Source: Fragum whitleyi (lineage: Eukaryota > Mollusca > Bivalvia > Cardiida > Cardiidae). From it: a stretch of 64,000 bases of DNA. The notes beneath the pieces are model-generated. The model worked only from the letters and a program-made list of their open reading frames with translations, did not search any database and was not told where the DNA came from. Location of the stretch: contig OX411544.1 of the NCBI GenBank assembly GCA_948146395.1, positions 33,314,457 to 33,378,456 of the forward strand, in the 5' to 3' direction. Of this stretch, positions 21,197-36,100 are shown piece by piece. Within the stretch, counting starts at the first letter, position 1. Each line of letters starts with the position of its first letter. A program made the position numbers and the translations under genes.

Positions 21197-24100
21197 GTTG
21201 GTAATTTTAACCGGTATTTGACATAATAAACTAAGTTTGGTAATTTTTTACCCATCAGATTAGTCCTATGAAAAAGGGGGGGGGTGGAAGTGTACTGGTA
21301 ATAGATATACAGTGGCTTGCTTTTAAAGATAAGCTGCTGTAACAGTCTAAGATGAAAGAAGTTTTGGCCGAAGTTTCTTCTTGGTATGCCTCTTTCTCCT
21401 TTATTTTTGCATGTTAACAGGGTTCAGCACTTTATTTAGAAGGGAGTCTGAGACTCCTACAGGGCTTGTGCTAGCTCTTTAAATTTAGGAGTCTATGACC
21501 CCTTGACCATAAAATTCTGGGGGTCAAAATTGATTTTGAAGGGGTCAAAAAGAGCAAAACATTAAAACTTAACAGCCTTTAAGTAATCTATATAACTATA
21601 ACAACATGAACAATAAAGTGTAAACACACTTAATTGTTTATGTTATTTCAGTTATATAGATTTTAAGGAATAGTATAAAGAAAACAATTGATTCATATAA
21701 TCTTTTATATTGCATAGGTTGCACCAATGGAAATTTGATTGGGTCAAAAAGACCCCCTGTAGGAAATTTTTGAGGGTCAAAATAGGATTTTTGGAAGTCA
21801 AAACCCTGATTTAAGGGTCAAACACAAGCCCTGTCCTATATTTCTACTAGAAATTCTAGGTAGGACTCCTTCATTTTTCAAGCTAGGAGTCCAATGTTCC
21901 CCTAGATAATATAAGATTTTTTGAAAAACAAATAAGCAAGCGAGTCTCCTTTTCAATAAATCTGTCAAAATTTCATATCTGTTCAACACTCAATCTTTTG
22001 TTGCAGAAAACATTTGAATGCATATGTAACTGTAATGTGAATTGTTGTGGAAAAGAAGAAATTGCTTATGAAAAGCAATTTCTTTTTCCACAATTATTCC
22101 TCCCCAGTACAAAATTGGACTCCCTACTTTTAAATTGGACTCCTTGAATTCATCAGTTGGGAGTCCTTATTGGCCTCCTTACTTACAGAAACCCTGTGTT
22201 AATGGTCAACTGCCTCGATAGCTCAGTAGTTAGAGCATCGGTCTTCTGATCCGAAGGTCAAGGGTTCGAGTCCTGGTGACAGCGAGGTGTTTCCTTGGGC
22301 AAGAAACTTAATAGTCACTGCCTCAGTCCACCCAGCTGTAAATGGGTAGCAGTGGATGAAAACCCTTCCACAAAAAAAAAGGATTCCACTGCCTCTCAAA
22401 TTTCTCATGCAAAATTGATAACATCTAGAATGTGTAAAAGTCGGTTAAAAGCTATACATAGCTTATGTTAATTGTTAACTGTACCTCGTATAAACCACCG
22501 ACTATAAATAAAGATTATTATTATTATTATTATGAGTCTGAAATAACCCCCCGACCACCATATAGACTAATATTAGTTTATATTATTAGTCTATATGGTG
22601 GTGTGTGTGTGGTGGGGGGGGGTGGTATTTCAGACCCCTATGTTAATGGTAACATCTTCATTTACACTCTACATTTATTGAAAGATATAAAAAAAAAAAG
22701 TATTATGAAAATTGTGAAAAATAAATGAAAATTATTAATAAAATGAAATAGGGACATTATTCTTTCATTCTCATTGATATCTTGAAATATATCTTTCAGA
22801 TTTTAATTTATTTTCTTTTTAACAAGCATAATACTCTCTAAATACCGTCTGTCTTTTTATTGTATTCAGACATGATTTACAAGGGCTTGTTGTTGGAGGG
22901 CAAGAAGGTGTTATCAGGATCTATGACTTGTCAAAACCTATTGATGTGAACAAACCACAGGTCAGTATTAGTGAAAAGGTCCTTGTTACACAGCTGGGCA
23001 CATCCAGGATTTCTGTAAAGGGGTTTTGAGTGTACAAAAAGGGGGAGTAAGGAGCCCAGCAAACTCCCAACTTATGATATTAAGGAGTCCAAGCTAAAAG
23101 TAAGGGGTCCAAATCTTGAACTGAGGAGAAACTAACATGGAGAAGAAAAAATTGCAATTTAGTCTTTTCTACAATAGTTCCTCCCAAATTATGTGATGGC
23201 TTCAAATCTTTCAAATAAAATTAGTTGATACAAGCTAATGTTGTAGCCTTTGCAACAATTATTTTGATGTAATCTGAATATAAGACAGAAAGTTAATGGT
23301 TGAAACTTAAGAAACATCTCTGATTTCTAAGACCAGGGAGTCCACTGGACTCTTAGATTGTAAAACAAAGCAGTCCTGCCCACAGAATAAGGAGTCTTGG
23401 ACTCCCAGACTCTCCTTTGTGCCGAAGCCTGGAGGGTGTGTTGTGTTCCTGGTATTACACAAATTGGAATGAAATTCTTCATGAATATGAAAAAACAAAA
23501 AACAAAAAAAAAAACTAGGCTCCAGATGGGCGTCTCTGCTTAGTTTTTAGATAAGATTAGATAAGATAATATAAGATAAGATTTACTGAAAGTCAGCAAG
23601 ACAAAATAACAAAACAACATAAGCTAAAGAAGCTTTTGAACCGACTATATAACAATGCGATACAAAGTAGCAACATTTCAATAGGGTAAATTGCAATGCC
23701 TAAAAAACAAATAAAAGTTAGTTACAGATAAAAGCTAGATGGTTAAGGATATTCAGTTAAGAGCACATTTAAACACAGACAAACAAATAAAAAAGGTAGC
23801 ATACAAGGGATGATCCAGAAGTTCATATAATTGGCCCATAACTTTGACATTTCAAGCTTGCTCAGTGTAATATTTTTAGTGTGTGAAGTTCAGTATCTAT
23901 CAAGAGCACAAATATTATTATTTTTGCAAAATTATTTTAAGCGACCTTAAATTTCGTTACCAAAGTAACATATGTATGCTTAGGCGGGGGCGTAAAAAAA
24001 TAATGGAAATCTGTTACAGAAATCTATTTTTATGAAACTGTTCGTAAATTTTTTTTGAAACTGCTTACCGGAAGTAAAAAAGAAGTAAATGGGGAATCAA

Positions 24101-27100
24101 TATAATCAATGGTTATAATTTAAACAGTCTTGGAAGATTTCTTACGGACACAGATTATTTCTTAGAGACTATATTTGCGAGTGAAAAGTGACCTGATGTC
24201 AACACTAAAATGTGAATTCCGTTTATTTCTCGAATTTTGTCATCATCATGAGTCAATCACCACCCTAAACATTTCAGATAATTTGGAAAAAATAGTATAA
24301 TGTCAAACAGACAAGTTTTGCTTAAGTTACCTTGGATATTCAATGAAAGTTAGGCTTTATAAGAGGATTAAGAATGGTTATTGGAGTTTCAACAATCAAA
24401 GTTGTCCAAATTGATTATCATTATTTTCAAAAAATAAAATCCAAGCATCTCTGTCTACACTTCACTAGAAAGACTATTTAAAAAGAAATTGTAGACAAAA
24501 TTGAATCCAAATGGAATGTGGATACTTTCTGCAAGTAAATTTATATAGCACAGATAAGCATGTGATCAAATGTAGACTATGTAGAAAAGAATTAATAATG
24601 ACAATGCATTCGACATTCTTGCCCCCCCGCATACGTGTGGGGTATATGTATCTAATTAGTCACAACACAGCCGCTATATGACTTACAAATTTTGAAATTT
24701 TCCGCATTTATTACACAGATATTGCATTAAATAGATGTATATTTATTATTTTGATAGTCATCTTTTCTGAAGTTTTATAACCCCAGTCATCTTTTCTGAA
24801 GTTTTATACCCCCATTTTACGAATTTCTGGATCAACCCTCATAAAAGCAAGCATAGTTAAATCTCTTTCCCTGTTTATTTAAGAAAATTTTTCATATTAA
24901 GAAAATATAATATTAATATATATATTAATAAATATATTGGGTCTGCAAATAAAAGATATTTAACAAGTTTTGAGTCTTGAAAATCTTTTGTAAGTACCTA
25001 TACATTTATATGCACCGACAATAGCATTTTGCTGACCTCTGTGTATATACACGCAGTAGAGATTCAGGTTATTACAAACAATTCTTGAAATATTGGTTAT
25101 GGTTGTAACAAATGAATGGCTTATATTTAAGTGAAGCACTGTCAATCTAAAGTCTGAACTTGCCAGAAGATGGGTTGAACAAACAAAAAGTTACAAATTG
25201 AACAAGTAAAGTAATTACAAAAATAACAGGGAAGGAGATTAACAAACCAGTAGTTTGAAAGAAAATAGTGTGAAGAAAGCAAAGGAATCATAGTAAAAAC
25301 CAGAGGCATTTGGGCTCCAATATGCCCCAAAATCCTGAATAAAAATGTACATGTTTATTTAAGAAAAATTTTCATATTAAGAAAATATAATATTAATGTA
25401 TATATTAATATATATTTTGGGTCTGCAAATAAAAGATATGTAACATGCAAATCTCATACATGTGTTTAGATGGTTAAAAGATCTTATTGATAACCATCTG
25501 CTAATATCAAGATTATGGTAAGAATAAGGTTAAGAATAATAATAGTCCAAATTCTGCACATATTTACAAAAAGTCTTTACATTTACAATAACTTCAAGGT
25601 TTTCCTAAACATAGAGCTCATTATATATTTGAGCCTGTGCATATGATTTCCAACTATTTCAAATGTGAGCAAAGGAATGACTCATAGTCTTTACTATGCG
25701 ATTTGTAGATAGGTAAGACCTTAAGGTATCTGTAGTCAGTTAGGCAATACTCTATTTACACTAGGTAATTATCCGGGCTGTTAAATATTTGCACCCTATG
25801 CAGATATCGAATTGTTGGAAATGTCACGCACAGGCTCATTTGGTATTTTGAAAGTACTCATCAACATTCATTTCCTTATATCAAGGTCAAGGTTATTTGA
25901 CATTGCCAAAGTTTTTATCAATTTAATATTTAGAAGAATTTGTTTGACAAACATTTTTCTTTCTGTCTTAGGTTACATTGGAAACTAAAGGTGGGCCCAT
26001 ACAGACAATTGCAGTCCATGACGTCACAAAATTTTACAATGACGATTTGGTTGTCGGAGATTCTTACGGCACCCTGACCGTGTTTTGTAATCAACAGATA
26101 TTGTGTAGACACAGCATTGCTAACGACAGTATACAGTGTCTTCAAATTCATACAGATCAAGGTTGGTTAGCTATTACTTTTTCTAATTTTTCGGAGTCTT
26201 AGACTGACCCAAATTCAAACTAGTTGCAGATGACAAAATTTGAAAATAAACCATCCTTTGTGGTAGAAAATGTTATGGTAAAAGAGGAGGGAAGCTTGTT
26301 ACAAGCATTTGTTTTTTTCATAATATTTTCTTGAATCTTTGGCTCAGCATGAAACAGTTGTAACTGCCTATAAATATATACACAACTATTTCACGCTGAG
26401 CCATCAAAAATGTTAAATCACAAGGAAGTAAATTTCTGTTATTAAAGGAATGGGTCAAATGGTGTGAAACCACCTTGCAGTTACCTGTAGATTTGTCTAC
26501 TCAGTTAATGAATTTGCAAGTATATTTATCTTTTAGAAATAAAAGAGACTATATAGCAATATGATTTATGAATATCTTAGAATTAAAAGTCTAAAAGGCC
26601 ACAAAACTTGTCTATATGAAGCACTTCATCATACAGCTATGTAATTTAAAATCAAATAAATCTGAATTTCATTTGGCAGTTTTTTGGAAAAAGATTAGCC
26701 GCCATCATAGCACAGTTGGTAGCTTGTCAGATTGTAAATTTAGAGGTCTCAGGTTCGATACCTGACAGCAGCACTCATTCTTTTTGACTATTTGTCTCTC
26801 ATCAATGGATTGATAATTGTAGACCTATTTGAGATAGCAGATGGAGGCTAGGAAATGATATGGTGGTTGTACTGGTGAGAGAAAAACCAGGAATCCATTG
26901 TTAGGTGCTCCAGCCGCCGTGATATAACTGAAAAAATGTTGAAAGCGGTGTAAAACTCCATACAATCAATCAATCAATGGAACATGATTCAATTTTGTGA
27001 CTGATGTTGTTTAGATAAAATGCATGAAATTCTTGCTTTACCTACCAGAAATGAGACTAGGTCCTCTCATCTAAAACTTCCAGATATTAACCCTTATTCT

Positions 27101-30100
27101 GCTTAATTTTAAAATTTGTGTTCAACAAATTGCTTATTTTCTTATTATTTGAGCCAGTCTGGCTCTGGTCTTATGCCCCCACATCGAAAGATCCTGGGCA
27201 TTATGTTTTACCATTGTCGGTCTGTCTGTCAGTCTTCCAGCAAAACTTTTCCAAAAAACTTAATATTGCCAATTACTTCAAGACTATTCAAGATACAATG
27301 GTCATATTTGGCATGATGATGGATCTCGTTAATGCAGATCTGCAGATACCAAGGTCAAGGTAATGTGACAAGGTCAAAGTCACCTTTCAAAGTCAAAACT
27401 TTAAAAAATTGCAACCTTGGCGGCATTCGTGATTCAGAAAAAGTCTTGTTTCCCATAATTCAGTAGAAAGGCTTTGAGCAGACTGCGATTCTCCGAATAA
27501 TTGTTAACACAACTCCTCCTTCAATTATAGGCAGGATTGCAAGGAACTTTCACCGAATACTCCTTATCATATGAGCATGTGCATATCATCACATTTTTGT
27601 TACACTGCTGTTTCACCCCCTTTGTTAAAATACGAGGGTGGATCAAAAAATACGTGGACTTTTACAATAACTTTGGAATTTCCCGACGGATATAAATGAA
27701 ATTTTGTACACGTCTCAAACCATTAAATGTTGACATAATACTAAATTTACAAGAGTCTGCTATGACTAAGATGAAAAAAATCCAACATTTGATATTCCTG
27801 GGTAGGTGCCACCGGCGTAACCCATTTTGTAATGTTACTTCCAAGTGTTACTGCCCGTAATTTTCCCCTCAATTTGGACCAAACTATTCCAAACTTCGCC
27901 TATTGACGTGTTGGCGTAATCTGTTAGGATGTTTAAAATTTAAGCATAATCTATTCGGTATTTTTAAATTCATCGTCAATAATCTAAGGGCACGCGTCAA
28001 TTTTTGAACTTCGAAACGACGGCACCAGCGCAGCCATAGACAACCGGGCAATAATAAAGTTCTACTAGACATAGGGAAAACCTAATAGAGAGGTTTAAAT
28101 GATAAAATATGCTAAAAGTTCTTCAAAATTAAGCAGATACCTTCTTTCTGAATGGTTTAAAAGGTTTGTTTGAGAATAGAGAGCGTTTGTGAAGGTTGAC
28201 ACTTGGAGAATGGAAAACGTCTCTTCGACGTTTGATCTGTAATTGTCACAGATCAACATCAGTTCAGTATCTTAAAGACACATTACACATTTAAGTTCAC
28301 CATTTTGGATAAGATGGATTTGAAAATCGTACTTATCCAATAGATAAGCGATAAAGAAATTGCGTTTTTTGCTAGGTTGAGTATTTTGAAAAATGCTGAC
28401 TTTCAACGAAAGTTATCAATACCGTAGCGTCATATTGACGTCGTTACCGTGCGCCGGTACCAAATGACTACATGTTTTAGAATGGTTGCTACAGGTGACC
28501 AACTAGTTGGATTTCATCCAAATTTACAAGACAAAAAGAAAAAATGCCGGAATTCAATAAAAGTGTAGTTTTCTTTATAAAGTCTGTGAAATCAAAATTT
28601 CTGCAACGCAAGTCTACGTAATATTTGATTCACCCTCGTATTCCTATAGCGACTTATTTTCAGGGCTCGTGTTTGACCCTTAAACCAGGGTTTTGACCCC
28701 CCAAAAATCTGAAAATGTCTTAATTTTGATTTGACCCCTTTAAGAGGAATTAATAAGGGTCAAGACATGGATTTACACGTAAGATTTTCACAAATTACTA
28801 TCTAAAGTTCTACAAATTAGTTACTTGTGTCATATTGTTAAAATGACTCTTTAAAATGCAAAATTATACATATGATTTGCTTTTTTTGTCGTTTTGTCCC
28901 CTTTAAATTCAGATTTGACCCCCAGAATTTCTTAAGTGAGGAGTCAATGACTCCAAAATATCAAACACTAACACAAGCCCTGATTTTTGTGTCTCTGGCA
29001 TTCTTGTTTGTAATGTTTCTAAAAATCATATATTGTGTATATTTCAGTTGGTAACAGCTGTATTGTCACAAGTGATGAATCTGGCTTTATAACAGCCCTT
29101 CTACCATCTAAGGAATTGTGGAAAATAAACCTCAATAATACAGTGAACAAGGTTTGTACATGTGTATATGTATTGCTCACAAATCTTTAGCTAATTAATA
29201 GATTATTGCTGTCAATCAAAGAATTGCATGACCTATGAATCGAAACATTGCTAATGAGATGATTGTTGAACTCAGATATTTTCTACCAGTTTGTTATGTC
29301 CCCTCTTGGAAAAATTAGGGGCTTATGTTTTACCATTGTTTGTCTGGCTGACCATCCATCTGTCTGTAGGTCTGTAGGTCTGTCTACAAAAACATAACCA
29401 AAACTTTTAACATTGCCAATTACTTCAAGGCTATTCAATGCTCATATTTGGTATGGAAAACATCTTGATAATTTGCATCTACTGATACCAAGGTCAAGGT
29501 CATGTTACGAGGTCATCTGTCAAGTTAAAAGTTTCTTAAAAACTTCCATTTCGAAGACATTTTTGACGTGTTTCACTAACACATCTTGATTCAAATATTT
29601 CTCACAAAATAGCCAATCGTCTTCTGAAGACAATTCCAATGAGATATTGAATGGGAGAACCTAACAATGAATGAAAACATCAGGTACGATTTGTGATTTT
29701 GACTTACAATTGATTTTCAGTAAGGAGTTTAGTAAAATGGACACCAGGAGACTAACAGCCCTGTATTCAGGATGACAAAATGGTGCTAACAGTTTTCAAA
29801 TAATACCCCCCTTTGGGCGTGCACTTGAGTGCAAAGTGGAGTATAATGTGCAAACAGTTTTGTCACCCTGTGCGCAGGGCAGTTATTTCTAAGCTCTTGA
29901 AATGGAATGGATCATTTTTGCCAACCCTAATTGTAGTCAGCAAGACAATGTATTATGTTTCCAGACCTATCTTGTTAGATAGGTCAAAGCTCAAGGTCAC
30001 AGCTCATAGTCAAATGTTGAAATTAAGTCCTTCTGGAGTACAGCTCCCACCTTTTTTAACCGATTTCAAAATATGTTGGCTAAATTTTGCTTCATCATGA

Positions 30101-33100
30101 GTAGATGTGCTATTTGAAAGACAAAAAAATTCCTTAAAGCTCCAGGTAAAGGGCATAGGTCAAGGTTTGGCATTAAAATGAGATGGTTAGGAGAATATCT
30201 CCTATATCCGTGATTAGATTTCAAAATAATTTCAAACAGTTCTGTTCTATCATGAGTAGATCTGAAATTTGAAGCTAATTCTCAGCTAATTAGAACAGCA
30301 AGGTGATAGTTTGTGGCAAAAAAAGTGAAATAAGGCTTTTGCAGGGCTTGTCTTTGACCCGTAAACCAGAGTTTTGACTCACAAAAATCCCATTTTGACC
30401 ATCAAAAATTTCATGCAGGGGGTCATTTTGACCCACAGAATTTCCAGTGAAAATATGTAGATCAGTTGTTTTCTTCCAACTATTACAAAAGATCTACATA
30501 AATGATACAATATAAACAATAAAGTGTGTCTACACTTTATTGTTTATGTTGTTTCAGTCATATAGATTACTTTTAAGACTGATAAGTTTCCATGATTTGC
30601 TCTCTTTTGAACCCTCCAAAACTAGTCTTGACCTCTAGTATTTTATGGTCAAGGGGTGAATGACTCCCTAATTTAAAAAGCTAGCACAAGCCCTGCTTTT
30701 TCAGACTCCACAGCAATTGTCCTTTGACAGCCATCTGTCAAAATATCTTGGAAATTATATTATCTTAAAACAGTTATAAATGACTCATAAAAGATTTTGC
30801 AAAGAATATGCAAAACAATATATATGTATAGTTTGTTTTAATTGCTCTCAGCCCTTGACATTCAATATTGTCACGCAATAAATTCTGTATTGATTTGTAA
30901 TCTCCTTCCCAATAACATTAGATGATATCAGGCAGTCTATTATTAGAAACAAATTGCATATTTATGATCTTAAAGACCTTTTTCACCTGAATTTCTCTGA
31001 ATTTACAGGTTTCACAAAATTTAAGCGCTGAAGAATGATTACATTATGAATATGATAGATGTTTGAGAGCCTTGATATCATAGCAAATAGATGGAAAAGT
31101 TATGGGGTAAGGCGTAGGAATTTATCTGATGATCCGGAGGCGAACCGGATAATTTCTGCAGCCAAGCCCGATAACATTTTCTATCTCAAATCATCTATCA
31201 TCTATCTTTTTATCCTGTTGCAATCATTTTTAAAAGTCTATTCAATATCTATAAATGCAAAAATTTAATCTGATCCCAATTTACCACACAGACTTTTCAA
31301 CCAAGGGTGAGTTGGTGGATGAGTTGGGGAGATCGCTTATGACTAAATGACTGGATAATTGTAAGAATTTCTGATACTGTAGTAAGAAAATATCTAACAA
31401 ACAAACACTTAAATGATACCCTCATACCTTTATGATTGAGAAGATGTGAATCCGGTGATTTTCTAGTCAATTGCCATGTCAACTTTCGATTTTATTCTCA
31501 GGTTTTGTTGTCTTGCAGCTAAAAGCAAACCTCAATTCAATGCCTTGCTTTCACTTAATCAGAGGACGGGGATAGATTGAGATCAGATGCAAAGCTTCTT
31601 TCCCCGAAATCCTCATCTGTCGAATGAATTCTGTGTTTATCCATCCAGATAAATGTTTAGAAATCTTGACAGTTTTGAACTTGTATGTAAACACGCAAGT
31701 TTAGCTTTGTCGCAATTTTATAGATTATGTCATTAGTCATGTTCTATGTCATCAATGTTGTCAGGATTTGATTTTAAAAAATAAGGGAATCGAATGAAAT
31801 ATTTGCAACAAAAATTGACACTCAAATTTTAAAGAAAAAAGTGCAAAGGAGGACTCTTTTTCAGACCCAATTGCTTCTAAAGAAGGATTGGCAGGTCACA
31901 TGATCAAGTGATATGATAAAGCTGTCATATTATGAAGTGACCTGATATCAACAAGTTTATCATACCCCCTTTTATCAGGCAATATTTATAGCTAGTGACA
32001 GGATTAATTAATCTTAACTGGTCATGGCTGAGAGAAATTATTATGGCTCAGCAGAGCCTCATCATGATAATTATCCCAACCTATAGTTATAAGATAAATT
32101 TCAAGACCAAACATATATTTCACTATTATCAGAGCATATCCCAGAAGACTGTGATAACATGCTTGCTATCTACCGAGCTGACAACGCCAAATGGAGAGAA
32201 GTGTAGCTACATACTAGCAGCAGATGACACTAAACATCTACATTTTGTCCACCAGGGGGAGATAGTTATGACATTAGACACGCCCTCTGTTGTAACTGCA
32301 GTAAGTTTGTGAAGAGATTGATTCCACTAAGGAAGATAACATTTCATATAATCATTCACAGAGGGATGGTATGAACTTCTTAAGTTTTGAAACTAGTCAA
32401 TCTGTGCTGTCCGACATCTTATGAACAATTGAGATAATCCCTTTTCTAGACATGACTCCTTTATTTTGCAAGTTAGGAGTCCAATGTTCTCCTTGATCGT
32501 ACGCGAAGCTTTTGACTGAGTATAGCAGTTTCGTTTTTGCTTTTAAAGATAACATTTGCCTGCATGTACTAGTAATTTTGAAATAAATCCATCTTATACT
32601 TGGTGAGAAACTATTGCGGAAAAGAAGAAATTGCTTGTAACAAGAAATTTCTTTTTATAGAATTGGACTCCTTACTCACGGAATTTTGTGTTAAACTTTG
32701 TAGGTGAGCAAGACATAGTTGTCGCAAACACAACACAATGTATCTGTCCATCCACTTTTGTCCATCCATACACTTTTGTTCATCCATCCACTTTTGTCCA
32801 TCAATTCACTTTTGTCCATCCATCCACTTTTTTCATCCATCCCCTTTTGTTCAGCCATCCATACACTTTTTTGCAGCCATCCACTTTTGTCCAGCCATCC
32901 ACACACTTTTTTGCAGCCATCCGCTATTGTCCAGCCATCCACTTTTGTCCAGCCATCCATCCACTTTTAGTCAGACTAGCCATATATTTTTAATAGATAT
33001 CAAAATAACCTTGCACAATTGCTCTTCATTTTGATTTGTTGTACTAGTTGAATGAAATTTTCAGATAGCTCCAAGATTAAGGTCACAGCTCATGCTCAAA

Positions 33101-36100
33101 AGTTTAAATGCAGGCCCAACAGCAGTTGACCTAGAACAACTATCTAGTTCTTACATTTAGATTATGCATATACATGTATTTGTAAGACAAAAAAGGGAGA
33201 GGGGTTAAAAGATATATGCCAAAAGTCTGAACTATGAAATTTGGTAAAATATATCAGATCTTGCAGGGGAATTAATTATTTTATATTATTCAGAAATATT
33301 CTGGCAACATTATTTTCCTACTGTAACAAATTGACCTAAACATTTAGAGAGGATAACAGTTAGAATTCTAACCAGAGCTCCCTATATAATATTTTTATTC
33401 TAGAACCTGTTAACCCTTATCATGCTGAATAAAAACTTTAGCAAAATTACAGTAAAATCAAAGTACTGAAAGCACTAGTATCCAAGAGTATGCGGAAATC
33501 TTTCTCTTGGTACTCAATTTCAAAATGCAATAAACAGGTGGTTTAGGTAAAGATCAGACTGCACATATGTGCAAGCTGATCTTTGTCTTTACCTCCTGCC
33601 GATGCTGGAATATTCCGGGTTCAGCATGACAAGAGTTAAGATTAGTTTGTCTGTAAACACAATAATTATTTCATGACAGATCCAATGATGAAGATCTAGG
33701 GTTCAAAAAGTATTTGGGGATTTCACAACAAATGCACAAAATTAACGAATATACCTGGCTTTTTGTTTTTTGCATAAGTTAAAAGTTCCCCAATCTTTTC
33801 GGAAAATGTGAGGAATTCCAGGAAAAAATGTGGAAAAGCACCTCCCCAGACATGGGGTAATCTTAATTGTTTATTAAATCGATTATTAATTGATTAACAA
33901 TACCCATTAATTATGAAATAATCAATTATTTAACATTTTTGTGCATAATGATTAATAATTTAAGTGATTAAAGGTGGAAAAAGAGACATTAAGCACCTTC
34001 CCTTCCTCTAGATCAGACACTTCAGGTTATAAAACTCTACTCAGGCTCAACTGAGAATTTTCTCAAATTTTGAATTTAAATAAATGTATCAAAATAAAAA
34101 ATAATATTAATAAGTTGTTATTTATAACAACTTATTAATACTATCTTTTATTTTTAAATACATTAAAATGAGTATTAAAACAAAATTATGGCTTAAATCT
34201 CAAATCGAAACTTAAGAAAATTTTGAATTGAAAATAAGAAAATTTTATAATCTCAGGCCCAGGCCCTATATGTATGTAGTTTAAACATATTTTATTGCCA
34301 TTTTTTATGCCCCCGATAGGGAGGCATCATAAATTTGACTTGTCCGTCCGTCCGTCTGTCCGTCCGTCCGTCCGTCTGTCCGTCCGTCTGTCCGTCCGTC
34401 CGTCATTCCGTCCAAAAACTTTAACATTCGCCATAACTTCTAAATCAAAGCGGTGTCGGGGGCATTGTCATCTTACAGTGACAGCTCTTGTTTTTACAAA
34501 CATACAGAATCATCATGTATATACATATATTAACTTAGGCAAAGGGGTCTGGTCACAAGTTCTAACAACTTAGATACAACTATATGTATGTCTCACTTTT
34601 CAGATGTGTGCTGGTGTGTTTATTGACAATGATAAGCTAGAAACAGTGGAGCCAAATCCAGTCAAAGACAGGGTACAGGTAGCCCTGGGATGCTCTTCAG
34701 GGGCCATCTATATCCTCCATAATTTCACAGTAAGTTTATTTCTTCTTTCTATACTTTTACTTTCTGTCATTCCAATGATATCTGTCTTTCATTCACATAA
34801 TGGTGTAACCTTACTCTTTTTTTAACAGTCACTCAGTTTAAGAAAAAAAATTAAGTAGCATATACAGTTAAACTTGTGTTAAGCGACTACTTAAGGGACC
34901 ACCAAAAAGCGGTCGTTTACGGGAATGGTCGCTTAATACGAAATACCTCAATAAATGCGACAGTTCATTTTGATGCCATTTATAGATTGTCGGTCAAGTC
35001 GTACTGAATTTTATGATGTTTGAACCCATTCGAATCGTCTTATTGAGACGATTCTAATGGGTTCAAACAACATAAGATTCAAAAGTAACCAAATTCTTGT
35101 CAAGAATAACCTCTTTTTCAGAGATTTTGCTTACGGTGCAGGGACTTTTAATGGTGGTCGCTTAATAAGAATGGTCGCTTAATAGACGTGGTCGCTCGAG
35201 CAATATCGACTGTACATTGGATGCTGGTTAGGAACCAGGGGCATATGTCTGTTGTTATTGAAAGTATCTTCATTAAACTTGGTGTTTGTGCTCACCATTA
35301 CAAGAGCCATCCAGACTATCAAGGGGGATAACTATGAAAGTATTTTAATAAGAGTTATACCCTCTTTTGACTTAAGATTTTTAGCTCACTGGCCAAAGGC
35401 CACTGGGGCTATTGTCATGGTGTTGTGTCTGTCGTGAGTCTGTCCGTGCATCCGGTAGTAAATTTTTTCTTTAAAAATCTTCTCCTCAGAAACTACTGGA
35501 TGAATTTCAACCAAACTTCACAGGATTGATCCTAAGTTGACCCTCTTTCAAAGTTGTTCAAGTTGTTCAAATCATTGATTTAATGGGAGTGGCTTATTTC
35601 CAAATATGGTAAAAAGTGAGTTTTCTCGAAACAAATTGATGGATACCAATAAAATTTCACATTAATGAACCTTGGGTGACCCTTTATCAGTCTAGAAAAA
35701 GTTATAGTGATCGGATGAAAAATATGTATTTTATGGGAGGAGGTCATTTCTCTATATGTTATATAGTGGAAATTTTGAAAATCATTCTCTCAGAATGTAA
35801 CTGATGGATATCAACCAATATCACCGGAATGATCCTTGAGTGACCCTTAATCAGTCTACCAAAAATTATTGTGATCGGATGAAAATTATGTATTTTATAG
35901 GCGGAGGTCATTTCTGTATATGTTATATAGTGGAATCTTTGAAAATCATTTTATCAGAATCTAATTGATTGATATCAACAAAATTTCACTGGAATGATCC
36001 TTGAGTGACCCGTAATCATGCAGCAAAAAATTATAGTGATCGGATGAAAAATATGCATTTTGTGGGCGGAGGTCATTTCTCTATATGTAAAATAGTGGAA

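Noticed and set aside
21269..21342. Alternative first exon of the propeller gene starting MKKGGGG
   Set aside because: Its possible donor leaves phase 0, whereas the next exon needs phase 2. The ATG at 21096 gives the matching phase.
22211..22283. Possible tRNA gene (Arg-like loop)
   Set aside because: The 3' half of the acceptor stem does not pair with the 5' half, and a SINE body follows.
24872..25444. LTR retrotransposon or solo-LTR pair
   Set aside because: Direct repeats are only 93 bp, do not start TG and end CA, and the 387 bp between them have no primer site or coding sequence.
32688..33034. Three ORFs of 83-101 codons rich in His, Pro, Phe and Ser
   Set aside because: They are translations of the 16-bp minisatellite, not genes.
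34295..34573. 92-codon ORF with RPSVRPSVR repeats
   Set aside because: It is produced by the (GTCC) microsatellite inside a short transposable element. Similar RPSVRP ORFs at 58388-58760 have the same cause.
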